DNA of 64,000 nucleotides from Gemmataceae bacterium (lineage in GTDB: Bacteria; Planctomycetota; Planctomycetia; Gemmatales; Gemmataceae). The position numbers were made by a program, and so were the translations under genes. Shown one piece after another: positions 44,113 to 53,083 of this stretch (within the stretch, counting starts at the first letter, position 1; each line of letters begins with the position of its first letter). Under the pieces are notes generated by a model that saw nothing but the letters and a program-made list of their open reading frames with translations, did not search any database and was not told the DNA's origin. The stretch lies in contig LR594584.1 in assembly GCA_901538445.1 (NCBI GenBank), positions 4,611,152-4,675,151 of the forward strand. Direction: 5' to 3'.

Positions 44113-44694
44113 TCACACCGGCGCGAGTCGGAGGAAGTTCCGCAGGATCGTCGGGCCTTCGACCGTGAGGAAGCTCTCGGGGTGGAACTGGACGCCGTGC
44201 AGCGGCCACGCCTTGTGCCGCACGCCCATGATCTCGCCCTCGTCGGTCCAGGCGGTCACCTCGAAGTCCGGGTTCGTCCACGTCTCCTTCTTGATGACCA
44301 GCGAGTGGTACCGGGTCGCGTCGAACGGGTTCGACATGCCCGCGAACACGCCCTTCCCGTCGTGGTGAATCGGCGACACCTTCCCGTGCATGATGCGGTA
44401 GTTGCGGATCACGTCGCCGCCGAACGTGTGGCCGATGCACTGGTGCCCGAGGCACACGCCGAAGATCGGCGTCGTCGGGGCGAACCGCGCAAGCACGTCG
44501 TTGCAGATCCCGGCTTCCTTCGGCGTGCAGGGGCCGGGCGACAGGATGATGTGCGTCGGCGCGAGCGCCGCGATCTCGTCGAGGGTGATCTGGTCGTTGC
44601 GGACCACCTTCATCGGCAGCGCCGGGTCGATCTCCCCGAACCGCTGGACGAGGTTGTAAGTGAACGAGTCGTAGTTATCGATCAGGAGGATCAT
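44113..44694 (-). CDS. trpG: Anthranilate/aminodeoxychorismate synthase glutaminase subunit
   Basis: 193 residues of the class I glutamine amidotransferase type. MILLIDNYDSFTYNLVQRFG opens the fold, ILSPGPCTPKEAGICNDV follows, GVCLGHQCIGHTFGG holds nucleophile C81, and GVQFHPESFLTVEG has the catalytic His-Glu. It supplies ammonia to TrpE or PabB for anthranilate or aminodeoxychorismate; many bacteria use one subunit for both, so TrpG and PabA cannot be separated here. No trpE or pabB is beside it. There is no obvious Shine-Dalgarno before the ATG. Confidence 0.92.
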   Translation of the reverse strand: MILLIDNYDSFTYNLVQRFGEIDPALPMKVVRNDQITLDEIAALAPTHIILSPGPCTPKEAGICNDVLARFAPTTPIFGVCLGHQCIGHTFGGDVIRNYRIMHGKVSPIHHDGKGVFAGMSNPFDATRYHSLVIKKETWTNPDFEVTAWTDEGEIMGVRHKAWPLHGVQFHPESFLTVEGPTILRNFLRLAPV

Positions 44695-44728
44695 GGGTTT
44701 CTGGTTGCGAGAGCGCTGTGCGTCTGGA

Positions 44729-45055
44729 TTAACTGTTGTATTCGAGGTCGTCGAGGTGATCGGGCCGCATTCGTTGCTCGGCCCAGGTTTGAAGGTCGGG
44801 GTAGAGCTCCGTTGAAGGCCAGGGCGGTGTTTCACGAGCCCGCCGGGTCCAGGTGAGGTGGACCACCGCGACTCGGGTGGAGCCGTCGAGGAGGCGAAAC
44901 AAGACGTCGTCACACGCGCGGTGGCGAGCCACGGTTTCAACTCGGATGCCGAACAGCGGGTGCCCCGGACCGACCTCTCGGTCGAGTTCTTGCTCGAACG
45001 CGGCCGCCATTTCTTGCGTCAGATCCGCAGCCGACCAAGGTTCGAGCCAATCCAT
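44729..45055 (-). CDS. Small hypothetical protein
   Basis: 108 residues, starting MDWLEPWSAADLTQEMAAAF and with RVETVARHRACDDVLFRLLD and VAVVHLTWTRRARETPPWP. No family is recognised by name, but similar short proteins with a VVHLTW strand are widespread in bacteria. No signal or membrane segment. It lies 18 bp downstream of the gene at 45074 on the same strand, so they are likely co-transcribed. Confidence 0.75.
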   Translation of the reverse strand: MDWLEPWSAADLTQEMAAAFEQELDREVGPGHPLFGIRVETVARHRACDDVLFRLLDGSTRVAVVHLTWTRRARETPPWPSTELYPDLQTWAEQRMRPDHLDDLEYNS

Positions 45056-45073
45056 CGCTGCGACCCGTTGAGA

Positions 45074-45361
45074 TCACCCCTGCCGGGCCGGGTGTTTCTG
45101 CGCGCTGGTGGCGGTCGGGTCGAACTTGCCCTTCGCCTCGTCGTCGGGGACCACTTCGAGGTGGTCGGCCAGCGCCGGGATGTCGTACCACGCCCCGTCG
45201 GCGAAGTCCACGATCGCCTTGCCGCCGTAGTTCACCGTCACAACGCGGCCGACCCGCCCCGCGAACCGCTCGTACTGCGGCAGCCCGGCCCTCACCCGGA
45301 CGAACTTGTCCGTCCAGGTGCGCTTCAGTTCTTCGGCTTCGGCGAAGGTGGGGAACCGCAT
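45074..45361 (-). CDS. Small hypothetical protein with SH3-like region
   Basis: 95 residues. The centre, GRVGRVVTVNYGGKAIVDFA then DGAWYDIPA, looks like a small beta-barrel of the SH3/KOW style. The end is a disordered Lys/Gln-rich tail. The start at 45361 (MRFPTFAEAEELKRTW) is used because the upstream codons are encoded by the inverted repeat at 45375-45434. An AGGAAC site precedes it. Function unknown. Confidence 0.7.
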   Translation of the reverse strand: MRFPTFAEAEELKRTWTDKFVRVRAGLPQYERFAGRVGRVVTVNYGGKAIVDFADGAWYDIPALADHLEVVPDDEAKGKFDPTATSAQKHPARQG

Positions 45362-45374
45362 CGTGGTGTTCCTG

Positions 45375-45434
45375 GCGAGCCGCGACCGCAAGGGAGCGGG
45401 TGAGGTTTACCGCTCCCTTGCGGTCGCGGCTCGC
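45375..45434. repeat. 25-bp perfect inverted repeat (tip family)
   Basis: Arms 45375-45399 and 45410-45434 are exact reverse complements with a 10-base loop. The outer tip CTGGCGAGCCG matches that of 649-716 and 13603-13670. It separates the isomerase gene from the small genes downstream, and its base is next to the ribosome site of the gene at 45361. Confidence 0.93.
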
Positions 45435-45437
45435 AAA

Positions 45438-46421
45438 TCACTTCACCCGCCCCCGGGCCGGCGGGTCGAAGTCGATGGCCCGCACGAACCGGCAGGCGTC
45501 CAGCGCGCCGTACTCGCGGTCCATCCCGGGGTCGTGCCAGTCCACCGACAGCGCCCCGTCGTACCCGATCGCGTTCAGCGTCCGGATGATGCCCGGCCAG
45601 TCGATCCCGCCGTGGCCCGGCGAGCGGAACTGCCACCCGGCCCGCGGGTCGCCGCTCGGCCAGTACCCCGCGAGGACGCCGGCCCGGCCGTTGAGCGTGA
45701 GCTGCGCGTCCTTCACGTGGACATGATAGATGCGGTCGGGGAAACGTCGCAAGAACTCGACCGGATCGACCCCCTGCCAGTGCATGTGGCTCGGGTCGAA
45801 CGTGAACCCGAACTCCTCGCGGTGGTCGATCGCCTCCAGCACCAGTTCGGCGGAGTACAGGTCGAACGCGAGTTGCCCGGGGTGGACCTCGCACGCGAAC
45901 CGCACCCCGCACTCGCGGGCGACGTCGAGGACCGGGTGCCACTGCTTGGCGAACTGCTTCATCGCGTCGGCGATGTCGGCCGCCCGCGGGGCCGGGTAGC
46001 CGGCGACGTACCCCCAGATCGGCGAGCCGGTGAACCCGCTCACGACCCCGGCCCCGAGCCGCTCGGCGAGCCGGAACGTCGCCGTCACTTCTTCCGCGGC
46101 CCGCTGCTGCACCCCGGCCGGGTCGCCGTCGCCCCAGACGTAGTCGGGCACGAGCGCCTGGTGCCGGCGGTCGATCGGGTCGCACACCGCCTGCCCGACC
46201 TTGTGGTTGGCGACGACGGGCACCTGGAGGTCGTGGCGGGTGAGGAGGTCGAGGCGGGCCGGGCCGTACTCGTCGTCGCTGAGGCCGCGCTGCACCTCGA
46301 GGTGGTCGCCCCAGCAGCACAGCTCGAACCCGGAGTACCCCCAGCCGGCGGCCTTCGCCGCGAGCGCGTCCAGGGGCACGTCGGCCCACGGGCCGGTGAA
46401 GAGGAGCACCTGGCGGGGCAT
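45438..46421 (-). CDS. Sugar phosphate isomerase/epimerase, TIM-barrel type
   Basis: 327 residues of the xylose-isomerase-like TIM-barrel family. It shows WGYSGFELCCWGDHLEV near the start, GVRFACEVHPGQLAFDL, FGFTFDPSHMHWQGVDP and IYHVHVKDAQL, where acidic and histidine residues bind the metal. GALSVDWHDPGMDREYGA follows near the end. Members interconvert sugars or inositol derivatives (IolE, IolH, hydroxypyruvate isomerase). No sugar operon surrounds it, so the substrate is open. No signal peptide. Confidence 0.9.
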   Translation of the reverse strand: MPRQVLLFTGPWADVPLDALAAKAAGWGYSGFELCCWGDHLEVQRGLSDDEYGPARLDLLTRHDLQVPVVANHKVGQAVCDPIDRRHQALVPDYVWGDGDPAGVQQRAAEEVTATFRLAERLGAGVVSGFTGSPIWGYVAGYPAPRAADIADAMKQFAKQWHPVLDVARECGVRFACEVHPGQLAFDLYSAELVLEAIDHREEFGFTFDPSHMHWQGVDPVEFLRRFPDRIYHVHVKDAQLTLNGRAGVLAGYWPSGDPRAGWQFRSPGHGGIDWPGIIRTLNAIGYDGALSVDWHDPGMDREYGALDACRFVRAIDFDPPARGRVK

Positions 46422-46441
46422 GGATCCCTCCGTAAGTGGTC

Positions 46442-46506
46442 GGTGGGCAGCGTGGAGCGGAAGACCCGGCCGGGCGCGCCGGCCGCTTCCGCTCCCCACT
46501 GCCCAC
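46442..46506. repeat. Imperfect inverted repeat
   Basis: About 22 bp at 46442-46463 pair with about 46485-46506, with mismatches in the CGTGG/CCAC part. Between the arms lies a GGCCGGGCGCGCCGGCC palindrome. It lies between the membrane protein gene and the isomerase gene. Confidence 0.65.
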
Positions 46507-46528
46507 CCCGCACTGCCCGCTACTGGAC

Positions 46529-48301
46529 TCAGGCCACCGGCTTGTCGTCGTCCGGCTTCGGCGCGTCAATCGGCTTCGGCGCGTCGAACACCTTCGGCTC
46601 CGGGGCCGGCGGGGTGAACGGGATCGTCGCGGGCGGCGGCACCGGCGGCGACACGTCCACGACCGGGATCGGCGGCAGCGGCGGCGGGGGCACCGGCACC
46701 GGCGGCGCGACCGGCGGCACCACCGGCGCGGTGATGACGGGGAGCGAGGTCGCGGGGGCCGGCGTCGCGCCCGTCCCCTCGGCCAGCTTCGGCGGGGCCG
46801 GGGGCACCACCGGCTCCTCCTCGTCGAGGAACACCTCGTCGAGTTCGGCCTCGTCCACCTTCTTCCGCATCAGGAAGTAGATGACCGTCGCGGCGGTCCA
46901 GAAGAAGCTGTAGCTGAACCCGAGCATCATGAGGAACATGAGCGTGAGCCAGAAGCACACGATCCCCGCGCCCCACGTGTTGTAGGCGTAGAACTCCTTG
47001 CGGGCCTGGTCGTAGGTGGCCCGGTTGACCGGGTCGTACACGTACACCTCGCGGCCGCTCGGGTTGCCCTCGGCCCGCTGCCAGTGGCCGCGGACCGCGT
47101 ACGGGCTGTCCTTGGTGAGCAGCTCCTTCCACCCGAACGACTCGGGGGCGTAGATGAACAGGTACTCGGGCTTGCGGTCGGTCCACACGGTGCTGGCGGT
47201 GAGCCCGGCCGCCCACTTGCCGACGTACACGGTCAGCGAGCAGAAGAACAGGACGAACAGGGTGACCGCGGCCCCGTAGAAGATGGCCACGAGCCAGTAC
47301 CAGATGTAGTGCCACGGGGACTGGTACACGTAGTTGATGCTGCGGCTCAGGGCGTCGAACGTGTCGCTCTGGTCGCCCTCGGCGCTGAGGGTGCAGTACA
47401 TGAGCGGGTAGCCCACGAGGCCGACGAGGAACACGGCCATCACCGCCCCGCCGACGATCAGCACCGGCAGGCCCAGGCCGAACACGACGAGGTCGCCGAC
47501 CACCGGGATCAGCCCGACGAGCCCGTACACGACGAGCCCGACGACGCACGCGAAGATGATGACGAGCGGCACCAGCGGCGCGCCCAGGTACGCGGTGTAC
47601 CGCTGGGCCACGAACCGGACCGCCTGCTTGAGCGAGATCGGCCCCTTGTTCGCCAGCTGGACGGCGGCGATGCGGGTGATGACGCCGGCGCAGAACGCCC
47701 ACACGGCCACGTTGGCCAGGAGGATCAGGAACAGGTACAGCCGGGTCTTGAAGTTCACCCCCGGGGAGATCAGCTTCGCGACCGGGATCAGCATCTTCAC
47801 GAGGGGCTCGACGAGCACCGGGACGGACCCGGACACGAACCCGGTGATCGCGGCGGCCCGGTCCTGGGCGGTGCCGCTGATCACGTCGGTCACGAACAGG
47901 AACGGGTTCGGCCCGCGGTACTCGTACCACGGCATGTTCCGGAGGCGGCCGCCGGGGCCGGCCAGCGCGTCGAGCACCCGCCACTCCTCGAAGTCGGTGG
48001 AGTACCGCTCGGCGGCGATCTGGGTGAAGTCGGCCTCGGTGTAGCCGGACCCGTCGGGCTTCTTCTTGTCGCCCAGCTCGCGCTGGATCGTGCTGTTCTG
48101 GTACTGCGGCTCGCTCGGCTCCGGGGCCTTGGAGATGAAGATGACCGACAGCAGCCACCACAGGAACGACATCACCAGGATGCCGGCCGCGGCGACGAGT
48201 AACTTCCGCGGGTCGAGGGCGACCTGGAAGCAGCGGAAGATCTCCATCCACGAGGCGGGGCGGTCGCCGGTCGTGGAAATCGGTGCGCGGCCGTCGGCCA
48301 T
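46529..48301 (-). CDS. Large multi-pass membrane protein, proline-rich tail
   Basis: 590 residues. Hydrophobic helices lie near residues 35-57 (GILVMSFLWWLLSVIFIS), 160-185, 210-275 (three), 340-370 and 445-475. A cytoplasmic tail has EADEAELDEV-type acidic sequence and then about 90 residues dominated by proline, valine and threonine. I do not recognise a named family; long proteins of this pattern occur in planctomycetes. GAGGAG sits six bases before the ATG. A near-perfect TATAAT box with a plausible -35 is 75 bp upstream. Confidence 0.82.
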   Translation of the reverse strand: MADGRAPISTTGDRPASWMEIFRCFQVALDPRKLLVAAAGILVMSFLWWLLSVIFISKAPEPSEPQYQNSTIQRELGDKKKPDGSGYTEADFTQIAAERYSTDFEEWRVLDALAGPGGRLRNMPWYEYRGPNPFLFVTDVISGTAQDRAAAITGFVSGSVPVLVEPLVKMLIPVAKLISPGVNFKTRLYLFLILLANVAVWAFCAGVITRIAAVQLANKGPISLKQAVRFVAQRYTAYLGAPLVPLVIIFACVVGLVVYGLVGLIPVVGDLVVFGLGLPVLIVGGAVMAVFLVGLVGYPLMYCTLSAEGDQSDTFDALSRSINYVYQSPWHYIWYWLVAIFYGAAVTLFVLFFCSLTVYVGKWAAGLTASTVWTDRKPEYLFIYAPESFGWKELLTKDSPYAVRGHWQRAEGNPSGREVYVYDPVNRATYDQARKEFYAYNTWGAGIVCFWLTLMFLMMLGFSYSFFWTAATVIYFLMRKKVDEAELDEVFLDEEEPVVPPAPPKLAEGTGATPAPATSLPVITAPVVPPVAPPVPVPPPPLPPIPVVDVSPPVPPPATIPFTPPAPEPKVFDAPKPIDAPKPDDDKPVA

Positions 48302-48376
48302 GCTGGCTCCTCAGTCGAAGTAGGGACCCGGTCGGGTCGCGGCGCCCGCCGTGCGGGGGGCCGGGGGACGGGGCAG

Positions 48377-48404
48377 ATTATACCCGGAGTGCGGGGCGAG
48401 GCAA
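48377..48404 (-). promoter_or_regulatory. Sigma-70-like promoter for the membrane protein gene
   Basis: On the minus strand, TATAAT lies at 48377-48382 and TTGCCT at 48399-48404, spaced by 16 bases. It points towards the gene starting at 48301. The -35 is a 4/6 match. Confidence 0.6.
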
Positions 48405-48664
48405 TCGGGGCTGGAAAGTGCGCCGGCGGTGGGTGATGCGCGAGATCCGGGGACGTGACGGACCGGGCCGGTGGCGCGAGCGGCGGGCGGCCCGCGGGCC
48501 CCTCACAATCGGTTCGGTCCGGACCCCCGCGCCCCGGCCGCGGGCCGGGCGGGCCGCGCGAGAGAAACGCAAGCCGGCCCCGGCGGCCGCCGCACGGGTG
48601 GTGCGGGGGACGCCGGAGCCACGGGCTCGGGGATGGTGACAGGGCGGGTCGCCCGCCCGGCCCC
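48405..48664. other. Very GC-rich spacer with terminator-like hairpin
   Basis: No gene is seen in this 260-bp block. A hairpin GGGCGGG (48642-48648) with 48652-48658 lies just beyond the BBP7 stop and could end that transcript. Frames open here have arginine/glycine/proline composition typical of random GC-rich DNA. Confidence 0.55.
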
Positions 48665-49900
48665 TTAGAAGAAGAACCCGATGCCCAGGTTGAACCCGTG
48701 CAGGAGGCGGAACGCCTTGAACTCGTACTGCGGGGCGATGTTGCCGAAGTTGAACCCGACCGGGTCCTGCATGTACAGCGTGTTGTAGAACGTGAGGGCC
48801 TGGTACCCGAGCCGGACCTGCACCCCCTCGATCGGGTACCACCACCCGTTGACCGCGAAGTTCGCGTTCGGGGTGAGCCGCCACTCCTGGTTGCCCCACT
48901 TCGACTGCACCGTCTGGTCCCCGAGCTTGTACTTGGCCCGCTCCTTGACCACGTTGAGCAGCATCGAGCCGGTCGCGTCGAAGCTGAGCGAGAACTGGTT
49001 GGCCACGAAGATCTCGTGCCCGCACCCGATGAACGGACCGTACATCCGCTGCGACAGGGTGTTCGTGTAGTTGGCCGCGTCCTGCGGGAGCACGTTCCCG
49101 TCCGACGGGAACGACACGGCCCGCCAGTGGAACCGCTCGAAGAACCAGGAGAACTGGAGGCCGGCGGTGCCGTACACCCGGCTGTAGTCGGTCATCAGCA
49201 TCGGCACCCGGGCCCCGGCCTGGGCCTGTTGGTACCGCTGGGTGAACTTCATGTCCATCTGGCTGGCCGCGTTCCAGATGCCGTACACCGAGTTGTCGTT
49301 CACCCCCGCCACCTTGCCCGTGGGGCCGGCGAAGAACGAGTTGAAGCTGTACACCGGGGACGACACGAAGGTGTCGGCCAGGGTGATCTGGTTGTTCTGG
49401 AGCGGCACGTTGTAGTACGGCGGGACGAGGCTGGCCCCGACCGAGTAGTGCGCGTCGTACAGCTGCATGTAGTTGGCGAAGATCCGGGTGCCGTCGTCGA
49501 ACCGGTACCCCAACTCGACGTTGAAGCCCGGCTGGTACGTCGGCGAGCCGCGGAACATGCGCGGGTTCAGGGCCTCGCGGCCGGACCCGACGAGCGTCCC
49601 CGGCGCGACCCCCGTTTGCCCGGTGAGGTCGTAGAACCCGTACCGGGCGATGGTCTGGTGCCCGATGGCCCGGGTCTGTTGCAGGAACACGAACTCGGCG
49701 CTGGTGTAGAACCCGGCGTCGCCCGCGATCCCGGTCGGCAGGTACGACGGTACCGCCTCCTGGCGGGGCGCCTGGAACCCCCCGTCCGACCCGTCCGTGG
49801 ACGGGATCGTACCGTTCATGGGCTGGGCGCGGGCGTCTGCCGGACCTGCCAGCATCGAAACGGCCGCGAGCAACGCTCCCCCGATGTACCGATATCGCAT
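48665..49900 (-). CDS. BBP7 family outer-membrane beta-barrel protein
   Basis: 411 residues with a signal peptide (MRYRYIGGALLAAVSMLAGP). The mature region shows alternating beta strands with aromatic residues: AGFYTSAEFVFLQQTRAIGH, TYQPGFNVELGYRFDDGTRI, LSFDATGSMLLNVVKERAKY and the final strand FNLGIGFFF, ending in Phe as outer-membrane barrels do. This matches the BBP7 (putative beta-barrel porin 7) family, abundant in planctomycetes. A hairpin (49968-49987) lies in its leader. The cargo or role is unknown. Confidence 0.9.
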   Translation of the reverse strand: MRYRYIGGALLAAVSMLAGPADARAQPMNGTIPSTDGSDGGFQAPRQEAVPSYLPTGIAGDAGFYTSAEFVFLQQTRAIGHQTIARYGFYDLTGQTGVAPGTLVGSGREALNPRMFRGSPTYQPGFNVELGYRFDDGTRIFANYMQLYDAHYSVGASLVPPYYNVPLQNNQITLADTFVSSPVYSFNSFFAGPTGKVAGVNDNSVYGIWNAASQMDMKFTQRYQQAQAGARVPMLMTDYSRVYGTAGLQFSWFFERFHWRAVSFPSDGNVLPQDAANYTNTLSQRMYGPFIGCGHEIFVANQFSLSFDATGSMLLNVVKERAKYKLGDQTVQSKWGNQEWRLTPNANFAVNGWWYPIEGVQVRLGYQALTFYNTLYMQDPVGFNFGNIAPQYEFKAFRLLHGFNLGIGFFF

Positions 49901-49967
49901 AGCCCGGATCCCCCTTCACAGCTTGGACGACCGGTCCGCGGCGGGCTCCCCAACCCGTCCGCCGACC

Positions 49968-49987
49968 CGACGCCCTCTCGGGCGTCG
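49968..49987. promoter_or_regulatory. Leader hairpin upstream of the BBP7 gene
   Basis: CGACGCCC (49968-49975) pairs with 49980-49987 around TCTC, about 70 bp before the BBP7 start codon. It lies in the 353-bp space to the transporter gene, where no gene is seen. Its role is unproven. Confidence 0.45.
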
Positions 49988-50253
49988 TTCCCCTGTCGAG
50001 TTCCTTCGCGCACTAGGGCGGAAAGTCGCGGGACAATAGCCGCGCGTTCCGTCTGGTCAAGCGCCATTGGCGGGAAAATCGGCCCCGCGAAGGGATTTCC
50101 TCACGACCCGCGCCCCGCGGCGCGAAGCTGCGCCGGGGCCGGGCGGGGGGCGAACGTGGGGCGAGTGCCGCGCGGCGCGGGGGCCGGGAAGGGAGGGCAG
50201 ATGGGGGGCGGGGCCGGGCGCCCAGGTTCGCGCGCCGGCCCCGCGGTGCGGCG

Positions 50254-52497
50254 TCACTCCCGGGGCAGGAGCTCGAGGTTGCCGGAGGCCACGTCGTAGA
50301 GCGCGCCGACGACCATGATCCGCCCGTCCCGGACCAGGTCGGCCAGGGTGGTGCTCTGCTCCAGGGTCCGCCGCACCACGAGCTGCACGTTCCGCCGGGC
50401 CACCGCGTCCACGAACGCCTGGCGCTCGTCCGGCGGCATCCGGTCGACGCCCCCGCACGCGGGCACGTCCACGGCCCGCTGCACCTCGCCGACGATGTGG
50501 TCGAGGTGCTGGCACCCGGTCGCCTCGCGGGCCGACTTCCCGGAGCACGCCAGGCCCACCGCGGCCGACACCGCCCCGCACCGGGTGTGGCCCATGACCA
50601 CCACCAGCTTCGTGCCGGCCACGGCGCACGCGTACTCGATGCTCCCGAGGACGTTCGGGCTAGTCACGTTCCCGGCGATGCGGACGCTGAACACGTCGCC
50701 CACCCCGAGGTCGAAGATCAGCTCGACCGGGGCCCGGGAGTCGATGCAGCTGAGGACGACGGCGAGCGGGTGCTGCCCCCCCGCGGTCGCCAGCACCTGC
50801 CGGCTCAGGTCCCGGGTGATCCGCCGCCCGGTGCGGAACCGCTCGTGGCCCTCCCGGAGGATCTGGAGCACCTGCTCCGGGGTGAGCGCCTCCTGCAGGT
50901 CCCGGGTCGAGTGGTCCACGTACTGCAGGCGGTCCTCCAGGTGGTACCGGGTGCGGAACCCGACGAGGCTCACCTGGACCCCCCGGGCCGGGCCGGTCAC
51001 CTCGTCGAAGTCGCGGATCAGGTCGAGGATGTCCGGGTCGATGTAGTCGGTGCCCCGGGCGTCGAGCAGCACGTGCCCGCCGGCCGGCACCTCGTCGAAG
51101 ATCTTCCCCAGCGCGGCCCGGTTCAGGAAGCTCACCTGCGTGGCCAGTTCGACGTGGACCACCTCGCCCCGCAGGTGCTTCTCGCGGAACACCCGGAGCG
51201 GCCGCCGCGCGTTGCTCCACAGGATGAACCCGGCGGCCACGGCCAGCCCGAGCACCACCCCGACGAGCAGGTCGGTGAGCACGATGGCCACGACGGTCGT
51301 GGCGAACGGGACGAACTGGTGCTTCCCGCCGGCCCACATCTGCCGCACCAGGGCCGGGCTCGCGAGCTTCAGCCCGGTGACCAGCAGGATCGCCGCCAGG
51401 CACGACAGCGGGATCACGTTCAGCCACGCGGCGAACAGCGCGACGCTCACCAGCAGCAGCACCCCGTGGAACACGGCCGACGCCTTCGTCTGCCCGCCGG
51501 CGTTGATGTTCACCGAGCTGCGGACGATCACCGACGTGACCGGGAGCCCGCCGATCAGCCCGGACGCGACGTTCCCGACCCCCTGCGCGATCAGCTCGCG
51601 GCTCGCCGGCGACGACCGCTGCCGCGGGTCGAGCTTGTCCACCGCCTCCAGGTTCAGGAGCGTCTCCAGCGACGCGACGGCCGCCAGGGTCAGGGCCGCG
51701 AAGTACACCGCGGGGTTCGACAGGTGCTCGAACGCCGGGTGCGTCAGGAACCCGAGGAACTCCTTGACGCTCCCGGCCACCGGCACCTGCACCATGTGCT
51801 TCGGCTCGATGGCCCACTCGCCCCCGAGCGTGCGGAACAGGTAGCTCAGGCCGACCCCGAGGAGCACCACGAGGAGCGGGGCCGGGACCGGCGACTTCTT
51901 CAGCTTCTTCGAGCGGTCCCACCCGAACAACAGGAGCACCGACAGCACGCCCACGAGCGCGGCCCCCGGGTGGATGTCGTCCACCGTGTCGAGCAGCTCG
52001 GTGAACGTGTTCCGCTGGTCGGGCTGGAAGAACGACATGTCGCCCTCCGGGTCCGGGTCGTGGCCCACGACGTGCGGGATCTGCTTCAAGATGAGGATGA
52101 CGCCGATCGCCGCGAGCAGCCCCTTGATGACGCTCGACGGGATGAACGCGGACAGGAACCCGGCCCGGGCGACCCCGAGCGCGATCTGGACGGCCCCGGC
52201 GAGGACGACCGCGACCAGGAACGCATCGAACGAGCCCAGGGCGGCGATCTGCGCGGCGACGACGGCCGTGAGGCCCGCGGCCGGGCCGGCGACGCTGGTG
52301 TGCGACCCGCTCAGCAGGCCGACGACGATCCCGCCGACGACGCCGGCGATCAGGCCGGAGAACAGCGGCGCGCCGGACGCCAGGGCGATGCCCAGGCACA
52401 GCGGCAGCGCGACGAGGAACACGACGGTGCCCGCGGTCACGTCGCGGCGCGGCGAGAGCGGCGGCGGCGGCTGCGGGGGGAGGAGGCTTTCGGGCAT
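50254..52497 (-). CDS. SulP anion transporter fused to STAS and beta-carbonic anhydrase
   Basis: 747 residues. Residues 15-430 are the SulP transporter (VVFLVALPLCLGIALASGAP, SHTSVAGPAAGLTAVVAAQI, NIASGLIGGLPVTSVIVRSS-like), with about a dozen helices. Residues about 440-545 form a STAS-type domain (LLDARGTDYIDPDILDLIRD). Residues about 560-747 are a beta-carbonic anhydrase: zinc ligands in VVLSCIDSRAPVE (near 582) and MGHTRCGAVSAAVG (near 637). This kind of fusion is thought to couple bicarbonate uptake with CO2/bicarbonate exchange at the inner membrane. A 116-codon frame lies upstream on the same strand. Confidence 0.95.
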   Translation of the reverse strand: MPESLLPPQPPPPLSPRRDVTAGTVVFLVALPLCLGIALASGAPLFSGLIAGVVGGIVVGLLSGSHTSVAGPAAGLTAVVAAQIAALGSFDAFLVAVVLAGAVQIALGVARAGFLSAFIPSSVIKGLLAAIGVILILKQIPHVVGHDPDPEGDMSFFQPDQRNTFTELLDTVDDIHPGAALVGVLSVLLLFGWDRSKKLKKSPVPAPLLVVLLGVGLSYLFRTLGGEWAIEPKHMVQVPVAGSVKEFLGFLTHPAFEHLSNPAVYFAALTLAAVASLETLLNLEAVDKLDPRQRSSPASRELIAQGVGNVASGLIGGLPVTSVIVRSSVNINAGGQTKASAVFHGVLLLVSVALFAAWLNVIPLSCLAAILLVTGLKLASPALVRQMWAGGKHQFVPFATTVVAIVLTDLLVGVVLGLAVAAGFILWSNARRPLRVFREKHLRGEVVHVELATQVSFLNRAALGKIFDEVPAGGHVLLDARGTDYIDPDILDLIRDFDEVTGPARGVQVSLVGFRTRYHLEDRLQYVDHSTRDLQEALTPEQVLQILREGHERFRTGRRITRDLSRQVLATAGGQHPLAVVLSCIDSRAPVELIFDLGVGDVFSVRIAGNVTSPNVLGSIEYACAVAGTKLVVVMGHTRCGAVSAAVGLACSGKSAREATGCQHLDHIVGEVQRAVDVPACGGVDRMPPDERQAFVDAVARRNVQLVVRRTLEQSTTLADLVRDGRIMVVGALYDVASGNLELLPRE

Positions 52498-52618
52498 GGC
52501 GCAACGGTCCCTTGTCTCGGGTAATGAACGGGCGGCAGTGGTGCGGCAGCGACGGACGCACGCCCCCGGGCCGCGGTGGTCACGGCCGGGCGGGCGCGGG
52601 GAGTGACGTGAGGGGCCG

Positions 52619-52969
52619 CTAGCAGCGCAGCGTGGCCGACCGCACGGGCCGCGTGCGGGCCGCGTGCGGGTTGCCGCCGTGGGCCTGAAGGGGGAGCGGG
52701 AGGAGGGCGACCGCGACCGGCCGCGCGCGGCGGAGGTCGCGGGCCGCACGGGCCGGAACGGGCGGGTCGTCGTCCGCGGCCGCGGGGCCGTCGGACCCGG
52801 GCGCGCCCTCGTGGGAGTCGGCCTCGGACACGGCGGCCGTGCGGGCGGTCCCGAGGACCACGGGCAGCGGGACCAGGCCGGACGCGAACAGGCCGACGAA
52901 CACCGCCAGCGCGCGGAACGCGCGACAGCGGCGGTGACGGGCAACAGTCGTTCGCGTGCGAGCCCTCAT
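52619..52969 (-). CDS. Small predicted exported or membrane protein
   Basis: 116 residues, 121 bp upstream of the SulP-carbonic anhydrase gene on the same strand. A hydrophobic stretch (LAVFVGLFASGLVPLPVVL) near residues 21-40 is preceded by arginines and could be a signal anchor. The rest is rich in Ala, Arg and Pro, including EADSHEGAPGSDGPAAADDD, and has a terminal cysteine pattern. No family recognised. The composition is compatible with either a real small protein or a random frame. Confidence 0.4.
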   Translation of the reverse strand: MRARTRTTVARHRRCRAFRALAVFVGLFASGLVPLPVVLGTARTAAVSEADSHEGAPGSDGPAAADDDPPVPARAARDLRRARPVAVALLPLPLQAHGGNPHAARTRPVRSATLRC

Positions 52970-53083
52970 AACGACGCATTATCGCGACCCGGCGCGCCAG
53001 AGGCTACGGCAACCGGAATCGCTTTGCCCGCCCCGGGCACGGTCCGCTAAACTTGTGGGCCCGAACCCGCCCCCGAGTGCCCG

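Noticed and set aside
52619..52979. Additional overlapping minus-strand frames upstream of the SulP gene
   Set aside because: All but the 116-codon frame are pure Arg/Ala/Pro shadows.
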